From assembly GCF_020524345.1 (NCBI RefSeq), contig NZ_JAIVLH010000021.1, positions 1-64,000 of the forward strand: a stretch of 64,000 nt of DNA. Direction: 5' to 3'. The DNA is from Metabacillus niabensis. Its GTDB lineage: Bacteria > Bacillota > Bacilli > Bacillales > Bacillaceae. The position numbers and the translations under genes are program-made. The notes below the pieces were generated by a model, which saw only the letters and a list, made by a program, of their open reading frames with translations, had not been told where the DNA came from and did no database searches. Shown here piece after piece: positions 8,863-16,982 of the stretch; the first letter of the stretch is position 1; each line of letters opens with the position of its first letter.

Positions 8863-10440
8863 ATGTTGAAGATGAAAAAATTCTTCGTACTAATCATGGT
8901 CATGCTGTTAACCTTTAGCCTTGTGGCGTGTAATGGATCCAGTCAAACAAACTCAGAAAACACGAAACCAACTACAAAAGTTAACGAAAATGGGGAAATT
9001 GATACATCAGAATTTGTCAATATTACGATGATGGCATTGGGGGATAAACCGACAAACGGTCAATTAGAAAAAGTAATGGAGCAAGTAAATGCAAAATTAG
9101 AGGAAAAAGTAAATGCTCATCTTGAAATAAAATGGATCGAATGGGCTGACTATATGACAAAATATAATCTAACTCTTGCTTCAGGTGAGCCGGTTGATTT
9201 AATTATCACAGCTACTGACTGGTTAGATGCTTGGGGTAATGCTCAAAAAGGTGCATTCATGGACATTACTGAACTTTTGCCGACTTATGCACCGAAAACT
9301 TGGGAAGAAGTTTCTGATGAAAGCTGGGAGCAAACAAAATACAATGGGAAAATTGTTATGATGCCGGAAGACTCTTATACTCAATGGGTTAACCACGGAT
9401 TTTTCTACCGCACAGATTGGGCTAAGGAGTTTGGAATAAATGAGCCTATCAAAGATTTTGAAACTTTAGGTGAATACTTCCAAGGTATAGTCGATAATAA
9501 GCCGGGTGTGATTCCTTGGGATACACCGGGAACAAACGTTACAACAGCATGGGGGTATACAACTTCCTATTCCGATCAGATTGAATTACCAATTGCTACA
9601 GGAGTATTCCCGATTTACTGGGGGAAATCAGCTGATGAACCGTATACCGTTGTAAGTCCGGTGTTTGAAGATCTTTTTGTAGATTATGCAAAAATGATGA
9701 AGGATTGGGCTGATAAAGGATATTGGCGTTCTGATGTATTAAATTATAAAGGTGATACTCGCGCATTATTCCAAGCTGGAAAAACTGGAGCTGATCAGCA
9801 TCATACTGAAACATTCGCAGGTCTTCGTCCACAAATGGATGTGAAACAACCAGGTTCTGAAATCGATATGTTTGCTTGGTCAGATACACGTGATAACTTA
9901 ATTTCAATGTCTATTACTCACGGAGCTACAGCTGTTGGTGCACATAGTAAAAATCCGGAGCGTGCTCTTATGGTATATGACTTACTTCGCAATGATGAAG
10001 AAATTTACAAATTATTTAACTATGGTATTGAAGGAGTTCAATACGAAATCGAAGATGGTAAACGTGTACGTCCTGAAGGATATGATGAAACAAAACATTC
10101 ATTTGCATCTAATTTCTGGGGAGGCCGTGTAGATAAGTTCGAAATCCCTAGTTCTGACAGATGGGAAGGAATGCCTGAGATTTATGAGGAGTACGATAAA
10201 ATTAAGAAGCCGTTCCCATATGGACAATTTGTTTTCGATAGTACACCTGTAGAAGCTGAAATAGCTGCACTTTCACAAGTAACTGCACAAATGGTACCGG
10301 CAATTGCATTTGGTAAAGCGGGTGATCCGGAAAAAGCTGTTGAAGATTTCCGTAAGAGATTAGAAGCAGCCGGTTATGAAAAGGTACAAAAGGAAATTCA
10401 AAAACAAATGGATGAATATAAAAAGCTTGTTGAAGGTTAA
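8863..10440 (+). CDS. extracellular sugar-binding lipoprotein, LplA-like
   Basis: Solute receptor of the importer, 525 aa, longer than maltose-binding-type receptors but typical of the LplA/YtcQ class. The signal peptide has a lysine-rich start, a hydrophobic core and lipobox LVAC with lipidated Cys23, so it is tethered to the outer face of the membrane. A Ser/Thr/Asn-rich linker follows. GGGGAGGA lies just before the ATG. A hairpin directly after the gene probably lowers expression of the hydrolase genes relative to the receptor. Ligand unknown. Confidence 0.88.
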   Translation: MLKMKKFFVLIMVMLLTFSLVACNGSSQTNSENTKPTTKVNENGEIDTSEFVNITMMALGDKPTNGQLEKVMEQVNAKLEEKVNAHLEIKWIEWADYMTKYNLTLASGEPVDLIITATDWLDAWGNAQKGAFMDITELLPTYAPKTWEEVSDESWEQTKYNGKIVMMPEDSYTQWVNHGFFYRTDWAKEFGINEPIKDFETLGEYFQGIVDNKPGVIPWDTPGTNVTTAWGYTTSYSDQIELPIATGVFPIYWGKSADEPYTVVSPVFEDLFVDYAKMMKDWADKGYWRSDVLNYKGDTRALFQAGKTGADQHHTETFAGLRPQMDVKQPGSEIDMFAWSDTRDNLISMSITHGATAVGAHSKNPERALMVYDLLRNDEEIYKLFNYGIEGVQYEIEDGKRVRPEGYDETKHSFASNFWGGRVDKFEIPSSDRWEGMPEIYEEYDKIKKPFPYGQFVFDSTPVEAEIAALSQVTAQMVPAIAFGKAGDPEKAVEDFRKRLEAAGYEKVQKEIQKQMDEYKKLVEG

Positions 10441-10458
10441 GTAGGAGAAAAAGTGAAA

Positions 10459-10496
10459 AAAGGGCTATCAAGTATTCGTGATAGCCCTTTATCTAT
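10459..10496 (+). terminator. hairpin after the binding protein
   Basis: AAAGGGCTATCA and TGATAGCCCTTT form a perfect 12-bp stem with an 8-base loop, followed by ATCTATCTATTT. The T-tract is interrupted, so it may act as a partial terminator or 3' stabiliser between receptor and hydrolase genes. Confidence 0.65.
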
Positions 10497-10542
10497 CTAT
10501 TTAGTACTCTAAAACAACTTTAATAAGGAGTGGTGGATAATC

Positions 10543-12912
10543 ATGGTTAATGTCATAACTGAACAATGGAATCCCTCTGTTAAAAGTACAAAGTTTAACT
10601 TTGACTGGAAATTTTCAAATGGTGAAGACACTGATGTACATAAAATTCAGTTTGATGATTCAGATTGGCGTTCAGTAGATTTACCACATGATTGGAGCAT
10701 AGAAGGTCCGTTTAAGAAGGAATATGCAAGTTCAACAGGATATTTACCCGGGGGTATTGGTTGGTATCGAAAGAAATTCATCGTTCCTGATAGCTTAAAA
10801 GAGAAAAGGATTATGATTCAGTTCGATGGCATCTATAAAAATAGTGAAGTTTGGATTAATGAACATTTTCTAGGTAAAAGACCTTATGGATACAGCTCAT
10901 TTCAATATGATTTAACTCCTTTTATAAACTTCGACACACACGAAAATGTCATTGCTGTAAAGGTGGACCACTCAGATTTTGCGGATTCTCGCTGGTATCC
11001 GGGATCTGGGATTTACCGAAACGTATTTATCAACTTGACTGATCATGTGTACATCAAGCCGTATGGTATATATATTACAACTCCGAATATTTCAACTTCA
11101 GAAGCAGAAATTACCATTCAAACAAGTGTGAAAAATGAAACCAATCACAAAGGTGAAATTCAAATTGAACATCAAATAAAAGATGCTACTGGAAAAAAAC
11201 TAATAGCTTGTTCTTCTATGGAAACCATTCAAGCAAATAGTGAACAAGACTATCATCATTCTATTATGTTGGAAAAGCCAAATCTTTGGTCACCAGAAAA
11301 TCCGTATGTATACAGTGTTGAAACAAAGGTGATAAAGAATAGTCAAGTGATTGATACTGAGACCACTCCTCTTGGTGTTCGATATTTTCACTTTGATGTG
11401 GACTCTGGGTTTTATCTAAATGGAGAAAATATCAAGATGAAAGGTGTATGTATCCATCATGATGCAGGGTGTCTTGGAGCAGCTGTACCTGATAAGGTTT
11501 GGCACAGGCGTTTGCAACGATTAAAAGAAGCTGGAGTGAATGCGATAAGAATGAGTCATAATCCGCCGGCACCAGAGTTATTGGATATGTGTGATCGGTA
11601 TGGATTTTTGGTTCAGGATGAAGCGTTCGATGAATGGGAATATCCCAAAAATAAATGGGTAGAGGGTTGGAATAAAGGAGAACCTTCACTTGACGGGTAT
11701 GCATCAGACTTTACAGAATGGGCGGAGACCGATTTAAGAGATATGGTAGTAAGGGATCGAAACCATCCATCAATTGTTTTCTGGAGTATTGGAAATGAAA
11801 TTGATTATCCTAATGATCCCTATTCACATCCAGTACTTGAAGATCGGTATAAAGCGGAAAAGCCTGAAGCAAAGGGAATAGGTGATATTGCGAAAAGATT
11901 GGCAAGTGTAGTAAAGCAATATGATCCAACACGACCTGTTACAGCAGCACTGGCAAGTGTCATTATGTCCAATGAGACGGATTTCCCGGATGCACTTGAC
12001 GTGGTTGGTTATAACTATCAGGAATTTCGGTATCATAAAGACCATGAAAAATACCCTAATCGAGTCATTTATGGTAGTGAAAACGGGAGACATCATAATG
12101 AGTGGAAGGCTGTGAAAAATAATGAATTTGTTTCAGGGCAATTTATTTGGACAGGGATTGATTATTTAGGAGAAGCTCGTGGATGGCCTGTTCGTCATGC
12201 AACACCAGGTATGCTTGATCTAGCAGGATTCAAGAAGCCGCTATTCTTCTTCAAACAAAGTCAATGGTCTAAAAAAGATATGGTTTATGTAGGGATAACG
12301 TCTATTAAGGAAGAGCATCCTGATCAAATTTATTGGGACCATGAAGTAGTTGGTGCATGGAATGGGACGGAAGGCGAACTTGTAAGGGTGGCTTGTTGTA
12401 CAAATTGCCCGGAAGTAGATCTACTTTTAAATGGGACATCACTTGGTATCAAAAAACAAAAAGACTTCAAAGGTGGATCGATCTATTGGGATATTCCATA
12501 TGAAGAGGGGACGTTAAAAGCAGTAGGAAAAAGAAACGGTAACATTTGTTGTACCTATGAATTAACTACTGCTGGTATGCCTGCAAAGCTACACCTGGAC
12601 TCTGATTCTACTACTCTTAAAGCCGACAAACAGGATATTGCACATATTGAAGTAAATATCCTTGATGTACATCATCATCTTGTCTATGAGGCTAATAATC
12701 AAATAGACTGTGAAATTGAAGGTCCAGGTGAAATTATTGGACTGGAATGCAGTAACCCAACAAGTCATCAAAATTATAAAGAAACCAACAGAAAGGCCTA
12801 TCATGGGAAATTACTAATTTATGTTAGAGCCACTGATCAACCCGGGACAATTACATTAAAGGTATCCTCAGATGGATTGGAAAGTTCCTCTGTCGTTATT
12901 GAGGTTAAGTGA
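10543..12912 (+). CDS. GH2 beta-galactosidase-type hydrolase
   Basis: Cytoplasmic retaining glycosidase, 789 aa, without signal peptide. An N-terminal jelly-roll sugar-binding domain (LPHDWSIEGPF and STGYLPGGIGWYRK, residues about 45-75) is followed by an immunoglobulin-like domain. A TIM barrel (about 290-590) carries acid/base Glu419 in WSIGNEID and candidate nucleophile Glu513 in YGSENG. The C-terminal beta domains resemble those of the shorter GH2 beta-galactosidases carrying DUF4982-type modules. It sits between the importer and two other hydrolase genes, so it probably trims imported oligosaccharides. GH2 also contains glucuronidases and mannosidases; beta-galactosidase is favoured by the overall pattern, not proven. 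Confidence 0.82.
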   Translation: MVNVITEQWNPSVKSTKFNFDWKFSNGEDTDVHKIQFDDSDWRSVDLPHDWSIEGPFKKEYASSTGYLPGGIGWYRKKFIVPDSLKEKRIMIQFDGIYKNSEVWINEHFLGKRPYGYSSFQYDLTPFINFDTHENVIAVKVDHSDFADSRWYPGSGIYRNVFINLTDHVYIKPYGIYITTPNISTSEAEITIQTSVKNETNHKGEIQIEHQIKDATGKKLIACSSMETIQANSEQDYHHSIMLEKPNLWSPENPYVYSVETKVIKNSQVIDTETTPLGVRYFHFDVDSGFYLNGENIKMKGVCIHHDAGCLGAAVPDKVWHRRLQRLKEAGVNAIRMSHNPPAPELLDMCDRYGFLVQDEAFDEWEYPKNKWVEGWNKGEPSLDGYASDFTEWAETDLRDMVVRDRNHPSIVFWSIGNEIDYPNDPYSHPVLEDRYKAEKPEAKGIGDIAKRLASVVKQYDPTRPVTAALASVIMSNETDFPDALDVVGYNYQEFRYHKDHEKYPNRVIYGSENGRHHNEWKAVKNNEFVSGQFIWTGIDYLGEARGWPVRHATPGMLDLAGFKKPLFFFKQSQWSKKDMVYVGITSIKEEHPDQIYWDHEVVGAWNGTEGELVRVACCTNCPEVDLLLNGTSLGIKKQKDFKGGSIYWDIPYEEGTLKAVGKRNGNICCTYELTTAGMPAKLHLDSDSTTLKADKQDIAHIEVNILDVHHHLVYEANNQIDCEIEGPGEIIGLECSNPTSHQNYKETNRKAYHGKLLIYVRATDQPGTITLKVSSDGLESSSVVIEVK

Positions 12913-12937
12913 AAAATAGATTACAGGAGATGCTTAA

Positions 12938-13939
12938 ATGCCCTATAACATTGCTTCTGATACTTGCAATCCCAGGAAAGGTCACCGTCTTGCAGATATT
13001 CCTGCACATGACCCATTTGTTTTATCACATAAAGAATCAAATACCTACTATTTATACACAACAGGAATTCCGGAATTAACAGATTTGGAAAGGAATGGAG
13101 TGTTAGTTTACAAAAGTAAAGATTTAGTAGAATGGGAGGGACCTTTTGTTATATTTGAGGTTCCTGACGGGACATGGGCACATCCTCAACATGGCACATG
13201 GGCACCGGAAGTTCACCAGTATAATGGTAAATATTATTTATTTGTTACCCTTCATAATAGAGACAACATATTAGCAGAACCACCAGAGGTTTGGAAAACG
13301 AATCATCTTCGAGGTACTGCTATTGCAGTATCAGATTCGCCGGAAGGTCCGTTTCAAATAATAAAAAAGGATGGCCCTGTTCCTCCAGCAAATTTTATGA
13401 CATTAGACGGAACACTGTATGAAGATGAGAATGGAAAACCGTGGATGGTATATTGTCATGAATGGATTCAGGTTATAGATGGAACGTTTGAAGCCATACC
13501 TTTAAAGCATGATTTATCTGATGCTGAAGGTGAACCAATCCATCTTTTTAAAGCTTCAGATGCTCCATGGATCAATGCTGAGCGAAAACCTGATAACAAG
13601 CCTCAAGTATATGTATCTGATGGGTGTCAATTATACCGAACAAAAGGTGGTCATCTCATCATGCTCTGGTCAAGTTATAACGATGAAGGATATGTCCAGA
13701 CAATTGCAAGATCTCAGTCAGGTAAACTGGAAGGACCTTGGGAACAGTTGGACCCATTGGTTAAAGGTGACAGCGGACACGGCATGCTGTTCAAAACATT
13801 CGAAGACACCTGGATGCTCATCCTTCACCATCCCTTCAGCACCCCAGAATCCCGAGCAATAATCTATAAAGCAGAAGAAACCGAAGATCGTTTTATAATA
13901 ATTGGACCATGGGGACAGGTCCCTCGTCCCACATCATGA
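12938..13939 (+). CDS. GH43-family glycosidase, atypical acid residue
   Basis: Five-bladed beta-propeller hydrolase of GH43 type, 333 aa, no signal peptide. Blade motifs include Asp25 in HDPF (catalytic base), TWAPEV, and Asp157 in TLDGTLYED. At the usual general-acid position, where GH43 enzymes carry Glu in EGP, the sequence reads SDGCQLY with Asp228. Some GH43 relatives show a DGP/DGC motif, so it may be a distinct subfamily rather than inactive. The C-terminal nine residues are encoded by a palindromic GGGAC/GTCCC element that looks inserted. It lies 26 bases after the GH2 gene in the same operon. Arabinofuranosidase or galactosidase activity is possible. Confidence 0.75.
   Translation: MPYNIASDTCNPRKGHRLADIPAHDPFVLSHKESNTYYLYTTGIPELTDLERNGVLVYKSKDLVEWEGPFVIFEVPDGTWAHPQHGTWAPEVHQYNGKYYLFVTLHNRDNILAEPPEVWKTNHLRGTAIAVSDSPEGPFQIIKKDGPVPPANFMTLDGTLYEDENGKPWMVYCHEWIQVIDGTFEAIPLKHDLSDAEGEPIHLFKASDAPWINAERKPDNKPQVYVSDGCQLYRTKGGHLIMLWSSYNDEGYVQTIARSQSGKLEGPWEQLDPLVKGDSGHGMLFKTFEDTWMLILHHPFSTPESRAIIYKAEETEDRFIIIGPWGQVPRPTS
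13911..13930. repeat. GGGAC/GTCCC palindromic element
   Basis: GGGGACAGGTCCCTCGTCCC contains nested GGGAC/GTCCC dyads and overlaps the 3' end of the GH43 gene; another GGGGAC follows at about 13949. Similar short GGGAC-rich palindromes are, from memory, dispersed in some Bacillus genomes. Only this copy is visible here. Confidence 0.4.
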
Positions 13940-13992
13940 ATGATTTAGGGGACAACCGCATTCTATCACGTATCTAGTAATGGAGGTAAAAT

Positions 13993-15609
13993 ATGTTATT
14001 AAATAAAAAGGTAGTCTCAAGGTTTTGTATATTATCTATATTTCTATTAATGTTCACACTAATACCAACAAATAGTAAAGCAAAGGAAAATAATATGTCT
14101 ACGAAAAAAAAGGAAAATACCCAAGAAATTACGATCAATGTAGAAAATAAATACCAAGAAATTGATGGTTTCGGAGCCTCCGGTGCCTGGTCCTTCGATA
14201 AAATTGGCTCTGAATGGTCAGAGGAAAGTAAGAAGAAGGTTGCCGATTTGCTGTTTTCAACGGAAAAAGGAATTGGTTTATCAATGTGGCGTTTTAATAT
14301 TGGCGCTGGAAGTGAAGAAACGGATAAGGAAATAATTACAGACCCATGGAGAAGAGCCGAGAGTTTTAAAACAGGTGAAAATGAGCCGTATGATTGGTCC
14401 AGACAAGCTGGACAACAATGGTTTCTTCATGCAGCAAAGGATAGAGGTGTCGAGGAATTTATTGGGTTTGTAAACAGTCCTCCTGTATGGATGACGAAAA
14501 ACGGTCACGCACAACCTGATCCTTCTGTTGGAAGTACGAATTTAAAAGAAGAATCAGTTGATGATTTCGCGGTATTCCTGGCAGATGTATTAGAACATTT
14601 TGAAGAAGAAAATGTACCATTTAACTATATTAGCCCTATTAATGAACCTACCTGGAACTGGGATTACGCTGGACAGGAAGGTAATCGATATAACATAGAA
14701 GATATTAAAAAAGTCATATTGGCGTTACACGCGGAACTAGAAAAAAGAGGACTTGATACAGAAATTGACGCCACTGAAGCTGTAGAGTATACATCTCTGC
14801 TTGATGATGCGATGTATGGCGAATTTACTGGTAGTGATCGTGTATACAACAGCGGGAATGCCAACGGTAGTTATCCTGGAAAATACCGTGAATACATTAA
14901 AGAAATGTTAGGGGATCCTGAAATTAAAGATATCATTGGAAATAAAATTAGTGCACATGCGTATTGGTCAGATCATTATTCTGGTGAAGACCGTCTCGTT
15001 CCATTAAGAAAATCTGTCCGGGAAAATCTAGATCAATACGGTCAAGATATAAAATTCTGGATGTCGGAATATTGTATTTTGGGAAGTAATGGACCTGGAA
15101 GAGATTTAACAATGAAGACAGCACTTGATGTTGCAAGACTAATTCATTTTGACATGGTTGAAACGCAAGCCTCAGCATGGCAATGGTGGCTGGCTCTGTC
15201 AAATTATGATTATAAGGATGGGTTGATTTATACTGATTATTCTCAACCTGGTGATGAGGAGTCGATCATTGAATCAAAATTACTTTGGGCAATGGGGAAC
15301 TACAGCCGCTTTGTTCGACCAGGTGCCTACCGAGTTGATCTGCAAGGAGCAAATGAAAAAGAGGAACTAATGGGTTCCGCATATTATCATGAAGAAGATG
15401 ATCAACTATCTGTTGTATTTGTTAATTACAGTAATGAAGAAAAGTCAGTAAAAGTGAATGTTGATCATCTTCCTGGGAAAAAGAAAGCGATCCAATTCAA
15501 ACCATATGTTACATCTGAAAACAACGATTTAGAGGAAAAAAATCTTATTCCAGCTAAAAAAGCAGTTTCCATTCCTCCACGATCAATTGTAACGTTAGTT
15601 GCTAAATAA
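13993..15609 (+). CDS. secreted GH30 hydrolase, endo-galactanase-like
   Basis: Extracellular retaining glycanase, 538 aa. A signal peptide (basic start, hydrophobic core, probable cleavage after SKA near residue 30) makes it the only exported enzyme of the operon. It would attack polymer outside the cell, while GH2 and GH43 work inside. The GH30 (beta/alpha)8 barrel begins at EIDGFGASGAW (about residue 55). It has acid/base Glu218 in SPINEPTW and nucleophile Glu359 in WMSEYC. The C-terminal beta-sandwich (about 440-538) is the GH30 side domain. Gene context with beta-galactosidases suggests endo-beta-1,6-galactanase (GH30_5), but glucanase or xylanase cannot be excluded. Confidence 0.78.
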   Translation: MLLNKKVVSRFCILSIFLLMFTLIPTNSKAKENNMSTKKKENTQEITINVENKYQEIDGFGASGAWSFDKIGSEWSEESKKKVADLLFSTEKGIGLSMWRFNIGAGSEETDKEIITDPWRRAESFKTGENEPYDWSRQAGQQWFLHAAKDRGVEEFIGFVNSPPVWMTKNGHAQPDPSVGSTNLKEESVDDFAVFLADVLEHFEEENVPFNYISPINEPTWNWDYAGQEGNRYNIEDIKKVILALHAELEKRGLDTEIDATEAVEYTSLLDDAMYGEFTGSDRVYNSGNANGSYPGKYREYIKEMLGDPEIKDIIGNKISAHAYWSDHYSGEDRLVPLRKSVRENLDQYGQDIKFWMSEYCILGSNGPGRDLTMKTALDVARLIHFDMVETQASAWQWWLALSNYDYKDGLIYTDYSQPGDEESIIESKLLWAMGNYSRFVRPGAYRVDLQGANEKEELMGSAYYHEEDDQLSVVFVNYSNEEKSVKVNVDHLPGKKKAIQFKPYVTSENNDLEEKNLIPAKKAVSIPPRSIVTLVAK

Positions 15610-15631
15610 GTAGAAAGCAAAGGCAATTGAA

Positions 15632-15667
15632 TGAAATACCGTTGAATCCTTATATCACGGTATTTCA
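15632..15667 (+). terminator. hairpin after GH30 gene
   Basis: TGAAATACCGT pairs with ACGGTATTTCA across a 14-base loop. Few T residues follow, so termination strength is uncertain. Confidence 0.5.
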
Positions 15668-15786
15668 CTTATGCCTTGTTAAGGAAGGGCTATCGTAAAA
15701 ATTTATATTTTTTCCTATTCTTACATACTTAATACAAAAAATGGGTAAATTAATGTTAAAAATGTAAGAATGGAAGGAGATATAAT

Positions 15787-16566
15787 ATGTCACTTCAAAA
15801 CAAGGTTGCTCTCATTACTGGGGCAGGATCGGGTATCGGCCGTGCTGCGGCTTTACGTCTTGCAAAAGAAGGAGTGAAAATTGGTCTTGTAGATTTAAAA
15901 GAGGAAAAGCTTAAACAAGTAAAACAGGATATTGAATCACAAGGCGGGGAAGCAATGATAACTGATACTGATGTATCAGATCCCAAAAGAGTTGAACAAA
16001 GTGTAAAAGAGATTTATGAAAAATGGAATCGATTAGATTTTGTCTTTGCAAACGCAGGTATTAATGGAACAGTTGCACCGATTGAAGATCTATCCCCGGA
16101 GGAATGGGATCAAACGATATCAACTAACTTAAAAAGTACTTTTTTAACTGTAAAGTACTCAATCCCTCATTTAAAAGTAAATGGAGGGAGTGTGGTTATA
16201 ACAAGTTCTATTAACGGAAATCGCACCTTTAAAGGGTTTGGCATGTCAGCGTATAGCTCTTCAAAAGCTGCTCAGGTGGCATTTGGTAAAATGGCCGCAT
16301 TAGAACTTGCCAGATACCATATTCGAGTAAATATCATTTGCCCTGGAGCAATCGAAACCAATATCGGACAAAATACATTTCCTGAAAAAGAAAACTTAGA
16401 AAAGATAAAAATTCCGATTGAATATCCAGAAGGTGGTCAACCATTGGAGCATAAGGCCGGTGAACCTGAACAAGTAGCAGATTTGGTTCATTTTTTATTC
16501 TCTGATGCTTCAAACCATATAACAGGCACGAAAATTTTTATTGATGGTGCAGAGTCATTGTTATAA
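15787..16566 (+). CDS. SDR-family oxidoreductase
   Basis: Classical short-chain dehydrogenase/reductase, 259 aa. The dinucleotide-binding TGAGSGIG motif is at residues 12-19, NAG (ANAGING) at about 90, and catalytic Ser/Tyr/Lys in SSING...YSSSK. Asp38 in LVDLKEE suggests NAD(H) preference. SDR enzymes next to sugar importers often oxidise free sugars or sugar acids, so an aldose dehydrogenase role is plausible; the substrate is not shown. AAGGAGAT precedes the ATG. It follows the GH30 gene after a hairpin and ends at a strong terminator, closing the first transcription unit. Confidence 0.8.
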   Translation: MSLQNKVALITGAGSGIGRAAALRLAKEGVKIGLVDLKEEKLKQVKQDIESQGGEAMITDTDVSDPKRVEQSVKEIYEKWNRLDFVFANAGINGTVAPIEDLSPEEWDQTISTNLKSTFLTVKYSIPHLKVNGGSVVITSSINGNRTFKGFGMSAYSSSKAAQVAFGKMAALELARYHIRVNIICPGAIETNIGQNTFPEKENLEKIKIPIEYPEGGQPLEHKAGEPEQVADLVHFLFSDASNHITGTKIFIDGAESLL

Positions 16567-16590
16567 ATGAAAGAAAAATATAATTGAGTT

Positions 16591-16630
16591 AAAATTGAAA
16601 CTAATGAGAACCTTCATTAGTTTCAATTTT
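16591..16630 (+). terminator. strong terminator closing the glycan operon
   Basis: AAAATTGAAACTAATGA and its exact complement TCATTAGTTTCAATTTT form a 17-bp stem with a 6-base loop. The U-rich 3' arm supports rho-independent termination and works from either strand. Confidence 0.8.
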
Positions 16631-16706
16631 ATATAGGGAAAACTTAAAACATCACAAATTAATTTTAAGAACTTAGCAGAAATATCAGAAGGTCGGAATA
16701 AAAGAA

Positions 16707-16736
16707 TTGACACATATCTTTAAGGAAAGGTAAAAT
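16707..16736 (+). promoter_or_regulatory. sigma-A promoter of the lacZ-GH43 unit
   Basis: TTGACA at 16707 and TAAAAT at 16731 with an 18-base spacer. Two dyad operators lie immediately downstream (16748 and 16776), positioned to block the start region. Confidence 0.65.
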
Positions 16737-16747
16737 GTGAGTATAGT

Positions 16748-16763
16748 ATGAAAGTGCTTTCAT
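16748..16763. promoter_or_regulatory. operator-like dyad (ATGAAAG class), also cre-like
   Basis: ATGAAAGTGCTTTCAT has perfect arms ATGAAAG/CTTTCAT around TG. It differs from the main operator at the inner base pair and also matches the CcpA cre consensus with one mismatch. Repressor or CcpA binding are both possible. It sits just downstream of the -10 element. Confidence 0.55.
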
Positions 16764-16775
16764 TTAAACTGAAAA

Positions 16776-16791
16776 ATGAAACCAGTTTCAT
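16776..16791. promoter_or_regulatory. LacI-type operator upstream of lacZ
   Basis: ATGAAACCAGTTTCAT differs from the three operators at 6573, 6648 and 6731 only at a central base. It lies 40 bases past the -10 box, which fits repression of lacZ by the LacI protein encoded downstream. Confidence 0.72.
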
Positions 16792-16870
16792 TTTGTTTTT
16801 CCCGAGATACTTCAGCTTTGGATTTAGTAGGTAATAGTTATTGTTAGTTAATAAAAAAATTTAAAAGAGA

Positions 16871-16886
16871 ATGGCACCGGTTTCAT
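16871..16886. promoter_or_regulatory. degenerate LacI-type operator
   Basis: ATGGCACCGGTTTCAT keeps the right arm GTTTCAT and matches the operator consensus at 13 of 16 positions. It is 97 bases before the lacZ ATG and may be an auxiliary site. Confidence 0.45.
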
Positions 16887-16982
16887 ATATATAAGCCTAT
16901 TATTCTCATAGTACTTGTGAATGACTAAAAACAAATTTTAATCGTAAATAGCAGTGTCTTAAAAAGGAGTGTGGAGATATCC

